Source: Pyrinomonas methylaliphatogenes
Lineage (GTDB): Bacteria; Acidobacteriota; Blastocatellia; Pyrinomonadales; Pyrinomonadaceae
Direction: 5' to 3'
Assembly (NCBI RefSeq): GCF_000820845.2
Contig: NZ_CBXV010000003.1
Location: forward strand, 62,001-126,000
Length of the DNA: 64,000 bases
Every line of letters starts with the position of its first letter. The stretch's first letter is position 1. Shown piece by piece: positions 37,244 to 47,861 of the stretch. The notes under the pieces were generated by a model, which made no database searches, was not told where the DNA came from, and was given only the letters and a program-made list of their open reading frames with translations. Made by a program: the position numbers and the translations under genes.

Positions 37244-38038
37244 TCAAACGGCCAAGCGGCGGCGCATGGCATTGAGCGCCCACTCGGTCGAGAAGATGGC
37301 GGCGGCGGCGAGGTAGCCGAGGGCGAGCGTGTGGCGCAGGAGGTCGAAGCGTCCGACCGAAAGAGCGCGCGCCAGATCGACGGCGCTCGTGATGGGGATG
37401 GCCCACGCCAGAGCGCGCAAAGGAGCGGGCATGACTTCGACTGGGTACCAGATGCCGCAGCAGAGCAGGGCCGAAAAGTATATGGCGAGGTAGAGGTTGT
37501 AGGAATCTATATCGCGCGTGTGAGCGGTGACGACGAGCGAGAGGGCGGCCATGATCCAACTGCCGGCAAGAAGCGGAAGCGGGGCGAAGAGGGCGAGGGG
37601 CGAGGTAGCCGCTCCGAAGATGGCGAGCACGGCGAGGATGATGAGCGAGTCGATGGCGGCTTTGGTTGTGGCCCAGGCGATTTCGGCGAAGGCGAGCGAT
37701 TCGACTTCGACGGGGGTAGCGAGGATGGCGTCGAAGGTCGATTGATAGACCATGCGGAAGTAGGAGCCGTAGGTGGTCTCGAAGACGGCGCGCGAGATGA
37801 CGGCGAAGGCGAGCACGCCGGCGCCGACGAAAGATAGGTAGGGGAGGCCGGCGACGCGCGCGGCGACGAGCGCGCCCAGTCCCCAGCCGAAAGCGAAGAC
37901 CATGATGATGGGTTCGATGAGCGGCGCGGCCAGCTCGGTCTTCCAGAGGCGCAGGTAGACTTCGGCGTGGCGCAGCCAGACGGCCGCGGCGTCGCGGAGA
38001 TCGACGCGGCGCAGGGCGAGTTGCGGTGCTCTCATCAT
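37244..38038 (-). CDS. ABC-2 type transporter permease (NodJ-like)
   Basis: 264 residues with six predicted membrane segments (for example LSFVGAGVLAFAVISRAVF, SLIILAVLAIFGAATSPLAL, YLAIYFSALLCCGIWYPVEV). The pattern, with a central YGSYFRMVYQSTFDAILATP loop and the late WYPVEVMPAPLRALAWAIP motif, fits the NodJ/ABC-2 permease family that exports lipids, polysaccharides or drugs. No ATPase is adjacent; a NodI-like ATPase 4.7 kb away (42787-43695) is the obvious candidate partner. Substrate unknown. A second ATG three bases into the gene is an alternative start. Confidence 0.8.
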   Translation of the reverse strand: MMRAPQLALRRVDLRDAAAVWLRHAEVYLRLWKTELAAPLIEPIIMVFAFGWGLGALVAARVAGLPYLSFVGAGVLAFAVISRAVFETTYGSYFRMVYQSTFDAILATPVEVESLAFAEIAWATTKAAIDSLIILAVLAIFGAATSPLALFAPLPLLAGSWIMAALSLVVTAHTRDIDSYNLYLAIYFSALLCCGIWYPVEVMPAPLRALAWAIPITSAVDLARALSVGRFDLLRHTLALGYLAAAAIFSTEWALNAMRRRLAV

Positions 38039-38103
38039 GGCGATTCTAGCATGGGGTGAACTTGAAGAAGGTTGCGGGAAAGAGGCCGGCGCTTTGGGAG
38101 GCT

Positions 38104-38208
38104 CGATAAAGGAGCGTTACAGCTTATTGAGGTGCGCTGCGGTCTTCGGTGGAAACGGCATGTGACGATTTGCGATAAAGGGGCGTTACAGCTTACTTGA
38201 GGTGCGCT
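38104..38208. repeat. Junction-type duplication: 35/36-base repeat around a 34-base insert
   Basis: 38104-38138 and 38173-38208 share CGATAAAGG-GCGTTACAGC and the following TTGAGGTGCGCT, with one A/G change and one inserted C. The 34 bases between are unrelated. Period 69. Confidence 0.85.
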
Positions 38209-38368
38209 TTGCGATGCGCTGGCCAGCGCATATCTGCGCGCGCCGTCTCGAGAAATACAGCCTATTGACAGGTGATCACCATTTTTGATCTTGTGGCTGT
38301 CGGGCGTACTCTGATGCGCTCGCGATCGACTGAGGCGGGGCCGGCATAGTTTCCGTTCTTGGCGTCGG

Positions 38369-38457
38369 GGGAGCGGCACAAGGTACGGTTTGGTTGAAGG
38401 CTTCTGGATCGAAGAACTGATCGCGGATGCGGGAGCGGCACAATGTGCGGTTTGGTT
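38369..38457. repeat. Junction-type duplication: 27-base repeat around a 35-base insert
   Basis: 38369-38395 and 38431-38457 are identical at 25 of 27 positions (GGGAGCGGCACA start, CGGTTTGGTT end), flanking a unique 35-base segment. Period 62. Confidence 0.85.
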
Positions 38458-38564
38458 ATTCAGGATTCTGTTTAGCTCCGCATCATCTTTCGCGCATTCC
38501 GCAGCGGTTACCAGGCGTTTGGGCTTTCTGAGAACATCTTCGCGAACAGATTGAGGAGAGGAGA

Positions 38565-38975
38565 ATGAGTTTAATCGGACGGAGACGGAACGCGTGCGCG
38601 TTGTCAAAGCGTTGGAAGCGGGCCATAGCATGGGCGCTTGGACTCATCGTCGGCGGTTTCTGTTTGGGTCGTTGTGCGCGCGCGCAGGGCGAGTGTGTGA
38701 TGGCGCGGTCGCGTTCAAGGTTGAGCTCCGCTGAGGCGAGGCATTGGGCGAGAGCGGCGCGCAAGACGGGCGTTTGGCGCAAGGCAGCAGAACGTGCCGA
38801 CGAGGAGTTGAAAGGCGCCAGCCGTTTGGCGCGTGGTCATCTGGCGGCGTGGCTTGGACCGGGGAGGGAGGCTTACACGGTGGAGATTCTTCCCGTGATA
38901 GCGGCGCGCATCGGTTCGAGTTCGACAGAGAGGGAGGCTTACACGGTGGAGATTCTTCTCTGGGGAGGGGGCTGA
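38565..38975 (+). CDS. Possible small secreted protein in repeat region
   Basis: 136 residues. In favour: a strong Shine-Dalgarno (GGAGAGGAG directly before the ATG) and an N-terminus like a signal peptide (RWKRAIAWALGLIVGGFCLG, possible cleavage after ARA). Against: no recognisable family, Arg/Ala-rich composition typical of chance frames in GC-rich DNA, and a 3' end made of a repeat-insert-repeat unit, so that REAYTVEIL appears twice, 22 residues apart. The 66-base period keeps the frame open. I regard it as a plausible but unproven gene. Confidence 0.35.
   Translation: MSLIGRRRNACALSKRWKRAIAWALGLIVGGFCLGRCARAQGECVMARSRSRLSSAEARHWARAARKTGVWRKAAERADEELKGASRLARGHLAAWLGPGREAYTVEILPVIAARIGSSSTEREAYTVEILLWGGG
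38864..38958. repeat. Perfect 29-base repeat flanking a 37-base insert
   Basis: 38864-38892 and 38930-38958 are identical over all 29 bases (starting GAGGGAGGCTTACACGGTGG) and flank a unique 37-base segment; similarity stops sharply on both sides. Period 66. The unit lies within the 3' part of the possible small gene. Confidence 0.92.
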
Positions 38976-39102
38976 CGATGAGGTGAGGAATTCGTTACAG
39001 AGCTCAGATCAGTCGGAACGGTTCAGGCCGTTCTGGGCTGACGATGAGGTGAGGAGTTCATTACTCCCATCTGACGCTGGCGGTGAGGTGAGGGATTCAT
39101 TG
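38969..39102. repeat. 30-base repeat flanking a 36-base insert, plus a worn third copy
   Basis: 38969-38998 and 39035-39064 (GGGCTGACGATGAGGTGAGG and onward) differ at two positions, both transitions, around a unique 36-base segment; period 66. A third, four-mismatch echo of the core lies at 39082-39102, period 39. The array ends 15 bases before the pntB stop. Confidence 0.88.
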
Positions 39103-39116
39103 CGGTGCCGATCTTC

Positions 39117-40514
<1,398 letters not shown>

Positions 40515-40522
40515 CGGATCGG

Positions 40523-40813
40523 CTACTCCTTGGGGTTACGTTTTTTGAACATCTTGAGCATGCGATCGGTGATGAGAAAGCCGCTCACCACGTTGATGGT
40601 CGAGGCGGTGACGGCGATGGCGCCGAGGGCGGTCGAGAGGGCGCTTCGTTGTTCGCCGAGGATGACGAGCGAGCCGACCAAGCTGATGGCCGAGATGGCG
40701 TTAGTCAGGGACATGAGCGGCGTATGGAGCAGCGGCGAGACGCGCCGGATGACTTCAAAGCCGAGGAAGGTAGCGAGCACGAAGACGTAGAGGTTACTCA
40801 TCAGCCAGTCCAT
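40523..40813 (-). CDS. pntAB: NAD(P) transhydrogenase membrane subunit alpha-2
   Basis: 96 residues with three membrane helices, corresponding to the C-terminal membrane part of E. coli PntA. Segments are LYVFVLATFLGFEVIRRVSP, the family motif LHTPLMSLTNAISAISLVGS and ALGAIAVTASTINVVSGFLI. The split form (alpha-1, alpha-2, beta) is as in Rhodospirillum rubrum. A good AAGGAG precedes the start; a related A-rich/AAGGA stretch is echoed about 35 bases further upstream. Confidence 0.93.
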   Translation of the reverse strand: MDWLMSNLYVFVLATFLGFEVIRRVSPLLHTPLMSLTNAISAISLVGSLVILGEQRSALSTALGAIAVTASTINVVSGFLITDRMLKMFKKRNPKE

Positions 40814-40896
40814 TATTTGCGACTCCTTTTGAGAGATTTTATCGGTTTCACCTGAGATCCTTTCGCAGATTTTTTGTCATACCCGGGCATGGGCGT

Positions 40897-42060
40897 TCAA
40901 GCGGCGAGGCCGAGTTTTTGGCGCACGCGCTGATGGACCACTTGTCCGGCGTAAGTGACCAAGGTTTCGGCGACGATCTGATCGTCGGCGGTCGGATCGA
41001 TCTGGCCGTTACGGATCAAGTTGAGGATGAAGGCGGCGACGTTACGAGCGAAGAGTTGGCTGGCGTGGAAGGGGAGCGTAGCGGGCAGGTTGAGGGGGCC
41101 GCTGATATAGACGCCGCGGTGTTGGATGATTTCACCGGGGCGAGTCAGTTCGCAGTTGCCGCCGCGTTCAGCGGCCAGATCGACGATGACGGATCCGGGG
41201 GCCATACGTTCGACCATGGGGCGCGTGATGAGGAGCGGGGCGCGCTGGCCCGGGACGGCGGCGGTGGAGATGACGACATCCTGTTCGGCGATGACATCGC
41301 CGAGCAGTTCTGCCTGTCGGCGATAAAATTCTTCATCCATAGCGCGGGCGTAACCGCTGGCGTCTTGGGCATCGCGCGCTTCGAGGGGCAGTTCGACGAA
41401 GCGCGCGCCGAGGCTTTCGATCTGTTCGCGCACGGCTGGGCGGACATCGTAGGCGCTGACGACGGCGCCGAGGCGGCGGGCGGTGGCGATAGCTTGCAGG
41501 CCGGCGACACCGGCGCCGATGACGAAGAGGCGGGCGGGGGTGATGGTTCCGGCGGCGGTCATCATCATGGGGAAGATTTTGGGGAGCAATTGAGCGGCGA
41601 TGATGACGGCCTTATAGCCGGCGAGGTTAGCTTGCGAGGAGAGGACATCCATGGTTTGGGCGCGCGTGATACGGGGGATGAGTTCGAGGGCGAAGGTGGT
41701 GAGGCCGCGTTCAGCGGCGGCGCGCACCGGGTCGGGGGCGGCGAGCGGTTCGACGAGCGCGATGAGCGTTTGTCCCTCGCGCATGAGGGCGAGATCGCTG
41801 GACCAGCGATCGGGGTTAGCGCCGAGCGCGCGCACTTGGACGATGATATCGGCGCGGCGGAAGATCTCTTCGCGCGCTGGGAGCAGTGTGGCCCCGGCTT
41901 CAGCGTAAGCAGCGTCTGGGAAACCGGCGGCAGCGCCGGCGCCGTTTTCGATCAAAGGTTCGAGCGCGGCTTTTTTCAGTTGAGTGACCGCGTTAGGGGT
42001 CAGGGCGACGCGACGTTCTTCGGGGAATGTCTCTTTGACGACGCCGATGGTGATGGGCAT
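40897..42060 (-). CDS. pntAA: NAD(P) transhydrogenase subunit alpha-1 (NAD-binding)
   Basis: 387 residues from the ATG at 42058-42060, giving the usual start PITIGVVKETFPEERRVALT; the longer open frame to 42276 is untypical and would run back through the promoter. It is a soluble domain I related to alanine dehydrogenase: VGAGVAGLQAIATARRLGA (Rossmann motif), SAYDVRPAVREQIESLGARF, the flexible GYARAMDEEFYRRQ loop, TAAVPGQRAPLLITRPMVE and VDLAAERGGNCELT. It binds NADH and passes hydride to NADP+ in PntB. First gene of the pnt unit. Confidence 0.94.
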   Translation of the reverse strand: MPITIGVVKETFPEERRVALTPNAVTQLKKAALEPLIENGAGAAAGFPDAAYAEAGATLLPAREEIFRRADIIVQVRALGANPDRWSSDLALMREGQTLIALVEPLAAPDPVRAAAERGLTTFALELIPRITRAQTMDVLSSQANLAGYKAVIIAAQLLPKIFPMMMTAAGTITPARLFVIGAGVAGLQAIATARRLGAVVSAYDVRPAVREQIESLGARFVELPLEARDAQDASGYARAMDEEFYRRQAELLGDVIAEQDVVISTAAVPGQRAPLLITRPMVERMAPGSVIVDLAAERGGNCELTRPGEIIQHRGVYISGPLNLPATLPFHASQLFARNVAAFILNLIRNGQIDPTADDQIVAETLVTYAGQVVHQRVRQKLGLAA

Positions 42061-42084
42061 ACTTTCGGTTTCCTTTATGATGGC

Positions 42085-42097
42085 GACTGGACCAGTC
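42085..42097. promoter_or_regulatory. Small inverted repeat in the pnt leader
   Basis: GACTGG-A-CCAGTC, a perfect 6+1+6 inverted repeat between the pnt promoter and the pntAA start. It could be an operator or a small RNA stem; nothing in the window identifies a cognate regulator. Confidence 0.35.
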
Positions 42098-42120
42098 AGC
42101 CGAAGATTTTTGAGCCATCT

Positions 42121-42149
42121 ATTGAACGGAGTCGGGGGCGGTTTGTCAA
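42121..42149 (-). promoter_or_regulatory. Predicted promoter of the pnt operon
   Basis: On the minus strand TTGACA (42144-42149), a 17-base spacer and TTCAAT (42121-42126) form a good sigma70-type promoter about 60 bases before pntAA. Confidence 0.65.
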
Positions 42150-42265
42150 CTGGGGGCGGCGGGGCGAGGTTCGGGTTCCATCTCGGCGCCTTGGAGGCGC
42201 TACAGGGCTGTTGAGTTGTCAGCCGCCTTCTTCGGCTTAGAGTTGCAGGTATCGATCCATGGCGA

Positions 42266-42790
42266 TCATCGGTCAAGATCGTCTGCGTGACTTGGTTTGG
42301 GGTTCATCTCGATCTCATTGAAGGGGAACTGGCGCGTGCGAGCGAGATGGTGGAGTTCGGCGAGGGCTTGGTGGGCGGAGCGGACGAGGTCTGGTGGGTA
42401 GTTATAGCGCTGGGCGTTGGATTCGAGTTCATCGGCGTCGAGGACGTGGCAGGAGAGATCGGGCATGACGAGGAGGTCGACGTCGAGGTCGACGAAGCGT
42501 AGCGTCGAGCCATCGAACTCCGCCGGGGTGTTGACGTTACAGTAGAAGCAGATGAGTTGGCGGTCGTGTTGTCGGGCGAGGCGGAAGATAGAGAACCAGC
42601 GATCGGTCCAGTAGTATTCGGTGCTGAGGGTCCCTTGGGGGATAGTTCCGAGGAATTTATGGGAGACGGTCTGTTCGAAGGCGGCCTCGAGGATGATGAG
42701 GGGGCCGACCTTTTGGCGCAGGGAAGCGGACCAGTGGCGATAGGGGTGACCACCGTATTTGAGGGCTTGGACGCGGACTGGGTGGTTCAT
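42266..42790 (-). CDS. DUF402-family protein (possible nucleoside phosphatase)
   Basis: 174 residues from the ATG at 42788-42790, which overlaps the stop of the ABC ATPase gene (ATGA) and has GAGGAGT upstream; a GTG nine bases earlier is less likely. The DUF402 core is clear: YYWTDRWFSIFRLA, LICFYCNVNTPAEFDG, LRFVDLDVDLLVMPD and VLDADELESNAQRYNYPPDL, with the conserved acidic residues of this family. Relatives hydrolyse nucleoside di-/triphosphates or bind RNA. Translational coupling to an ABC ATPase is unusual and gives no direct clue. Confidence 0.8.
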   Translation of the reverse strand: MNHPVRVQALKYGGHPYRHWSASLRQKVGPLIILEAAFEQTVSHKFLGTIPQGTLSTEYYWTDRWFSIFRLARQHDRQLICFYCNVNTPAEFDGSTLRFVDLDVDLLVMPDLSCHVLDADELESNAQRYNYPPDLVRSAHQALAELHHLARTRQFPFNEIEMNPKPSHADDLDR

Positions 42791-43695
42791 GGCGCACACT
42801 CCTCGTCGAAGTGGGGACCGATCAGTTCGAGGAAGAGGTCTTCGAGGTTTGCGGGGCGGAGGAGCGTGTAGTGGGGCGGATAGGAGCGGATGATGGGGGC
42901 GAGTTCTTCTGGGGTGGAGGCGAAGTAGATGTGGGTGTCGGCGCGGCGGATGACGCGCGCGTTTGGGGAGGGGATGGCGTCGGCGTGGCGGACTTCGAGG
43001 GCGTAGGGCGGGAAGCGTTGAGCGACGAGTTGGCGCGGGTTACCGGAGGCGACGATGCGGCCTTGGTCCATGATGAGGAGTTGGTCGCAGAGGCGTTCGG
43101 CCTCGTCCATGTAGTGTGTGGAGATGAGGAGGGTGAGCTGTTCGAGGCGGCAGAGGCGGTCGAGCATATTCCAGATCTGTTGGCGGACATGCGGGTCGAG
43201 TCCGGCGGTCGGTTCATCGAGGATGAGCAGGTGTGGGCGGTTGATGAGGGCGCGGGCGATGACGAGGCGGCGTTTGAGGCCGCCGGAGAGGGTTTCGACG
43301 CGGGCATTGCGGTAATCTTCGAGGGCGAGGAAGTGTAGGAGTTTGGCGGCGCGTTCGCGGGCGGTGTGGGGGTGCAGGTGGAAGTAACGGGCGTAGGCGA
43401 GGAGATTTTGGATGACGGAGAGATCCGGGTCGAGGTTATTCTCTTGGGGGACGAAGCCGAGTTGGGCGCGGATCCGTTTCGCGTCGCGGCGCGCATCGAG
43501 GCCGTTGACGGAAAGTTCGCCTGAGGTTGGGGGGATGCGGCAGGCGATCATACGCAGGGTGGTGGACTTGCCGGCGCCGTTTGGGCCGAGCAAGCCGAAG
43601 CGGGCGCCGCGCGCGACGGTGAAGCTGATCTGTTTGACGGCGCGGCGCGGGCCGTAATCTTTCGTCAGGTGACGGGCGCAGACGATGGGGGACAT
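42787..43695 (-). CDS. ABC transporter ATP-binding protein (NodI-like)
   Basis: 302 residues. Walker A GLLGPNGAGKSTTLRM, Q-loop LGFVPQENNLDPDLSV, signature LSGGLKRRLVIARAL, Walker B LLILDEPTAGLDP, H-loop LLISTHYMDEAERL. The N-L-D-P segment after the Q-loop is typical of NodI/drug-export ATPases that pair with ABC-2 permeases. The permease at 37244-38038 is NodJ-like but 4.7 kb away. The gene starts immediately after the transaldolase stop with no gap and overlaps the DUF402 gene, so these three form one unit. Confidence 0.9.
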   Translation of the reverse strand: MSPIVCARHLTKDYGPRRAVKQISFTVARGARFGLLGPNGAGKSTTLRMIACRIPPTSGELSVNGLDARRDAKRIRAQLGFVPQENNLDPDLSVIQNLLAYARYFHLHPHTARERAAKLLHFLALEDYRNARVETLSGGLKRRLVIARALINRPHLLILDEPTAGLDPHVRQQIWNMLDRLCRLEQLTLLISTHYMDEAERLCDQLLIMDQGRIVASGNPRQLVAQRFPPYALEVRHADAIPSPNARVIRRADTHIYFASTPEELAPIIRSYPPHYTLLRPANLEDLFLELIGPHFDEECAP

Positions 43696-44343
43696 CTACT
43701 GATTGAGTTTACGCCAGTCGGCGAGGAAGAGTTCGAGGCCGCGGTCGGTGAGCGGGTGATTGAAGAGTTGATCGAAGACTTTGAAGGGCATAGTAGCGAT
43801 ATCAGCGCCCAGGCGTGCGGCTTCGACGACATGCATGGGGTGGCGTATGCTGGCGGCGAGGACTTCGGTTTTCCACTGGTAGTGGCGGTAGATTTGGACG
43901 ATTTCGGCGATGAGTTGCATACCGTTATGGGCGACGTCATCCAGGCGTCCGATGAAGGGGCTGATGAAAGCGGCGCCGGCTTTAGCGGCGAGGATGGCTT
44001 GCGCTGGGGAGAAGCAGAGGGTGACGTTGACGCGGATGCCTTCATCGGTCAAGCGGCGCGTCGCTTGCAGTCCATCGCGCGTCAGCGGGCACTTGATGAC
44101 GACGTTTGGGGCGATACGGGCGTAATCGCGCCCTTCGCGCAGCATGCCTTCCACATCGAGACTAGTGACCTCGACGCTGATCGGGCCGGGGACGAGTTCG
44201 CAGATAGCGGCGATATGAGCGCGGAAATCGCGCGCGTTCTCTTTCGCGATGAGCGAAGGGTTGGTGGTGACGCCATCGACGAGTCCGTAGCTGGTGGCGC
44301 GTCGTATCTCTTCGAGGTTAGCCGTATCGAGAAAGAATTTCAT
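43696..44343 (-). CDS. tal: Transaldolase / fructose-6-phosphate aldolase family
   Basis: 215 residues from the ATG at 44341-44343 (TGGAGGAACG upstream), giving the usual start [15 protein letters not shown]; the open frame further upstream is not family sequence. Short bacterial TalC/FSA type: [28 protein letters not shown] with the Schiff-base Lys, [47 protein letters not shown] and [10 protein letters not shown]. It transfers dihydroxyacetone units in the pentose phosphate pathway or cleaves fructose-6-phosphate; sequence inspection alone does not separate the two. Confidence 0.9.
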   Translation of the reverse strand: MKFFLDTANLEEIRRATSYGLVDGVTTNPSLIAKENARDFRAHIAAICELVPGPISVEVTSLDVEGMLREGRDYARIAPNVVIKCPLTRDGLQATRRLTDEGIRVNVTLCFSPAQAILAAKAGAAFISPFIGRLDDVAHNGMQLIAEIVQIYRHYQWKTEVLAASIRHPMHVVEAARLGADIATMPFKVFDQLFNHPLTDRGLELFLADWRKLNQ

Positions 44344-44458
44344 GGTCGTTCCTCCAGGCGGTTTTAACACAGGAATTCTAGAGGCCGTTCTGGACGCGGT
44401 CAAGGTAGCAGTTGCGCTTCATGTTCCTCGGCCAAGAGCTCGCTCAATAGGGATGCAG

Positions 44459-45229
44459 TTAGGGAGGGGATTGCGGGCGGACCGTGTTGCGGAGCGTTCC
44501 GATGCCTGGGATAGAGATTTCGACCGCGTCACCTGGAGCGAGCGGGCCGACGCCGGCGGGCGTGCCAGTGGCGATGACGTCGCCGGGCTCGAGCGTCATG
44601 ATATGGGAGATGTAGCGGATGAGGAAGGGGATGGGGAAGGCCATCTCGGCGGCGGCTCCGCGTTGGCGCAGTTGACCGTTCAAGCGGGTTTCGACGATCA
44701 GCGTGGAGGGATCGAGGTCCGTTTCGATGACGGGGCCGATGGGGCAGAAGGTATCGAACGATTTGGCGCGGGTCCACTGCGCGTCGCGGCGTTGGAGGTC
44801 GCGGGCGGTGACGTCGTTCAAGCAGGTGTAGCCGAGGACGTAATCGAGTGGGTTAGAGGCGAGGCGGCGCGCCTTGCGTCCGATAACGACAGCGATCTCG
44901 CCTTCGTACTCGACGCGATCGGATTCTGCGGGGAGCTGGATCTCCTGATCTGGACCGATGATAGCGGATGGGGGTTTGAGGAAGAGGAGCGGTTCTGGGG
45001 GCATGGGGTTACCGAGTTCGGCGGCGTGATCGCGGTAATTGCGTCCGACGCAGACGATTTTGGAGGGCTGGGCGGGGGCGACGAGCTGTGCATCCGATAA
45101 AGGGATGGAGCGGGCGGGTGGCGTGATGGCGATATGGAACGGATCGTCGATGGGGAGGAGTTCATCGCCGCGGATGATCGCCCATTGCGGCGACGGGTTT
45201 TCGGGGGTGACGAAGCGACAGATTTTCAT
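44459..45229 (-). CDS. Fumarylacetoacetate hydrolase family protein
   Basis: 256 residues. FAH fold with metal-binding acids in the standard order: VCVGRNYRDHAAELGN, EPLLFLKPPSAIIGP, RVEYEGEIAVVIGRKAR (Glu pair), VLGYTCLNDVTARDLQRRD (Asp), GPVIETDLDP, and DVIATGTPAGVGPLAPGD at the end. The family covers acylpyruvases, oxaloacetate decarboxylases and aromatic-degradation hydrolases; the substrate cannot be told. The start codon and its GGAGGT ribosome-binding site lie in a 38-base tandem duplication that adds a short leader ORF. Confidence 0.9.
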   Translation of the reverse strand: MKICRFVTPENPSPQWAIIRGDELLPIDDPFHIAITPPARSIPLSDAQLVAPAQPSKIVCVGRNYRDHAAELGNPMPPEPLLFLKPPSAIIGPDQEIQLPAESDRVEYEGEIAVVIGRKARRLASNPLDYVLGYTCLNDVTARDLQRRDAQWTRAKSFDTFCPIGPVIETDLDPSTLIVETRLNGQLRQRGAAAEMAFPIPFLIRYISHIMTLEPGDVIATGTPAGVGPLAPGDAVEISIPGIGTLRNTVRPQSPP

Positions 45230-45298
45230 ATTTGGACCTCCGGTCTATCAACTAGTTGCGTTTTCATATTTGGACCTCCGGTCTATCAACCAGTTGCG
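45223..45298. repeat. 38-base tandem duplication of ribosome-binding site and start codon
   Basis: 45223-45260 and 45261-45298 are directly adjacent 38-base copies with one T/C difference. Each carries, on the minus strand, GGAGGTCCAAATATGAAAA. The copy nearer the gene gives the real FAH start; the other gives an upstream ATG. Confidence 0.93.
45226..45267 (-). CDS. 13-codon leader ORF coupled to the FAH gene
   Basis: Opens at the duplicated ATG (45265-45267) with its own GGAGGT and ends at a TGA (45226-45228) that overlaps the FAH start codon as ATGA. This is the geometry of translational coupling. It is created entirely by the 38-base tandem repeat. Whether the peptide matters or only its translation does is unknown. 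Confidence 0.5.
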   Translation of the reverse strand: MKTQLVDRPEVQI

Positions 45299-45336
45299 GG
45301 TTTTCTGGGCCTTCGGGAAAGGTTAAGGTTTTGGAG

Positions 45337-45431
45337 CGCGATCGTCAACAAGGGATTAATTTACGCCAGGTCGCCCTTGTCAGCATTTGTTCAATCGCTT
45401 GTCGCGATCGTCAACAAGGGGTTAATTTACG
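45337..45431. repeat. Junction duplication: 29-base repeat around a 37-base insert
   Basis: 45337-45365 and 45403-45431 are identical except for one A/G change (CGCGATCGTCAACAAGGG, then TTAATTTACG) and flank a unique 37-base segment. Period 66. The second copy contains the stop codon of the fibronectin lipoprotein gene; the first is an echo beyond its end. Confidence 0.92.
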
Positions 45432-46481
45432 GGGCGATTTCGGAGACGATCTCTGACGGTTGGCTTTCGTTTCCGGCGGCGTCGACGGCGGTGACGTAGT
45501 AGTAGTAGCGCGTGCCGGGCCGGACCTCTTTATCTTGGAAGGTGGTTTGGGGTTGCGGCGTACGGGTCAAGCGTTGCCATTGGTTCTTGGGCTGAGCGGG
45601 GTTTGTGGTGCGATAGATATGGTAGCCGACGACATCAGGTTCTGGGTTTGTGGGGAAGAAGAGGGAGATGGTGCCGGGAGAAGCGGCGATGGTGACGGCC
45701 GTAGGGGCTGAGGGTGGGTAGACATCGCGCGGGGTGACGCGGGCGGGATTGGAGTCGGAGCTTTCGACTTGGGCTCCCGCGCTATCTGTGGCGACGGCGC
45801 GGACGATGTAAGTATAGGTTTGGCCGAAGCGGAAGTTGCGATCGGCGAACTGTGTAGTTGTGATAGGGGTGGAGTTAAGCCGCTGTGGGGGCGACTCATC
45901 GTTCGTTGAGCGGTAGAGGTTATAGCCGATGAGGTTGGCGGGAGCGGAGCCATCGACATTGGCGGTGGGGGCGATCCAGGTGACGGTTATAGCCTGTTCG
46001 CTTTCGGTGAGTTGGGTGATGGTAGGCGGGAGCGGGGCGCGCGTGACAGGTTCGAGCAGGAGGATATTGGAGAAGGGGCCGGGCTGGCCGGCGCGATTGA
46101 CGTAGCGGACAGCGTAGCGCAAGCGGACCGGGACGGAGAATCGCAGCGTATCGGTATAGGTTAAGTTTTGGTCGGCGCGGGCGATTTGGTCGGCGGTCAG
46201 GTAGCCGACGATCGAGGCGCGGGCGGCGAACTCCTCTTCGGTGAGCGGGAGGGGGGCGGAGAGGGGTTCGACGAGGCGGTAGACATCTATGCGTTGGAGG
46301 CGCGAGCGGTTTGGCGGGGCGGGCCAGTTGAGGATGATTTGCGAGCCGCGTTGGAAGCCCGTGAGGAGGTCTGTAGGCTGTTGGGCGCGTCCGGTTGGGG
46401 GGAGCGGTGGGCGGCGTTTACCGCAGGCGGCGAGGGGGCCGACCAAGAGGAGGCAGAGGAGGATTTTAAGGGCGCACGACT

Positions 46482-46485
<4 letters not shown>
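45427..46485 (-). CDS. Lipoprotein with fibronectin type III domains
   Basis: 352 residues. Lipoprotein signal [21 protein letters not shown] with the lipobox Cys at about residue 21, followed by a proline-rich linker ([11 protein letters not shown]) and roughly three fibronectin type III-like units; strand patterns such as [39 protein letters not shown] and [20 protein letters not shown] mark them. No enzyme part. It is likely an envelope-bound adhesion or scaffold protein. Its start overlaps the end of hslU by four bases, so it is co-translated with hslVU. Confidence 0.85.
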
Positions 46486-47849
<1,364 letters not shown>

Positions 47850-47861
47850 AGTTCGCTTCTT

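Larger units (their letters stand above)
38039..38564. other. 526-base non-coding stretch with two junction duplications
   Basis: No convincing gene on either strand. It holds two repeat-insert-repeat structures (listed separately), an 18-base perfect palindrome ATGCGCTGGCCAGCGCAT at 38214-38231, and a faint third copy of the first repeat around 38255-38275. It ends with a strong ribosome-binding site (GGAGAGGAG) before the small ORF at 38565. Confidence 0.6.

Noticed and set aside
38864-39064. A genuine CRISPR array
   Set aside because: Each unit has only two repeat copies, repeats differ between loci, and no cas gene is in the window. Only the geometry is CRISPR-like.
40824-40880. Echo of the pntAB ribosome-binding region
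   Set aside because: About 18 bases with roughly five mismatches in A/T-rich sequence; not distinguishable from chance.
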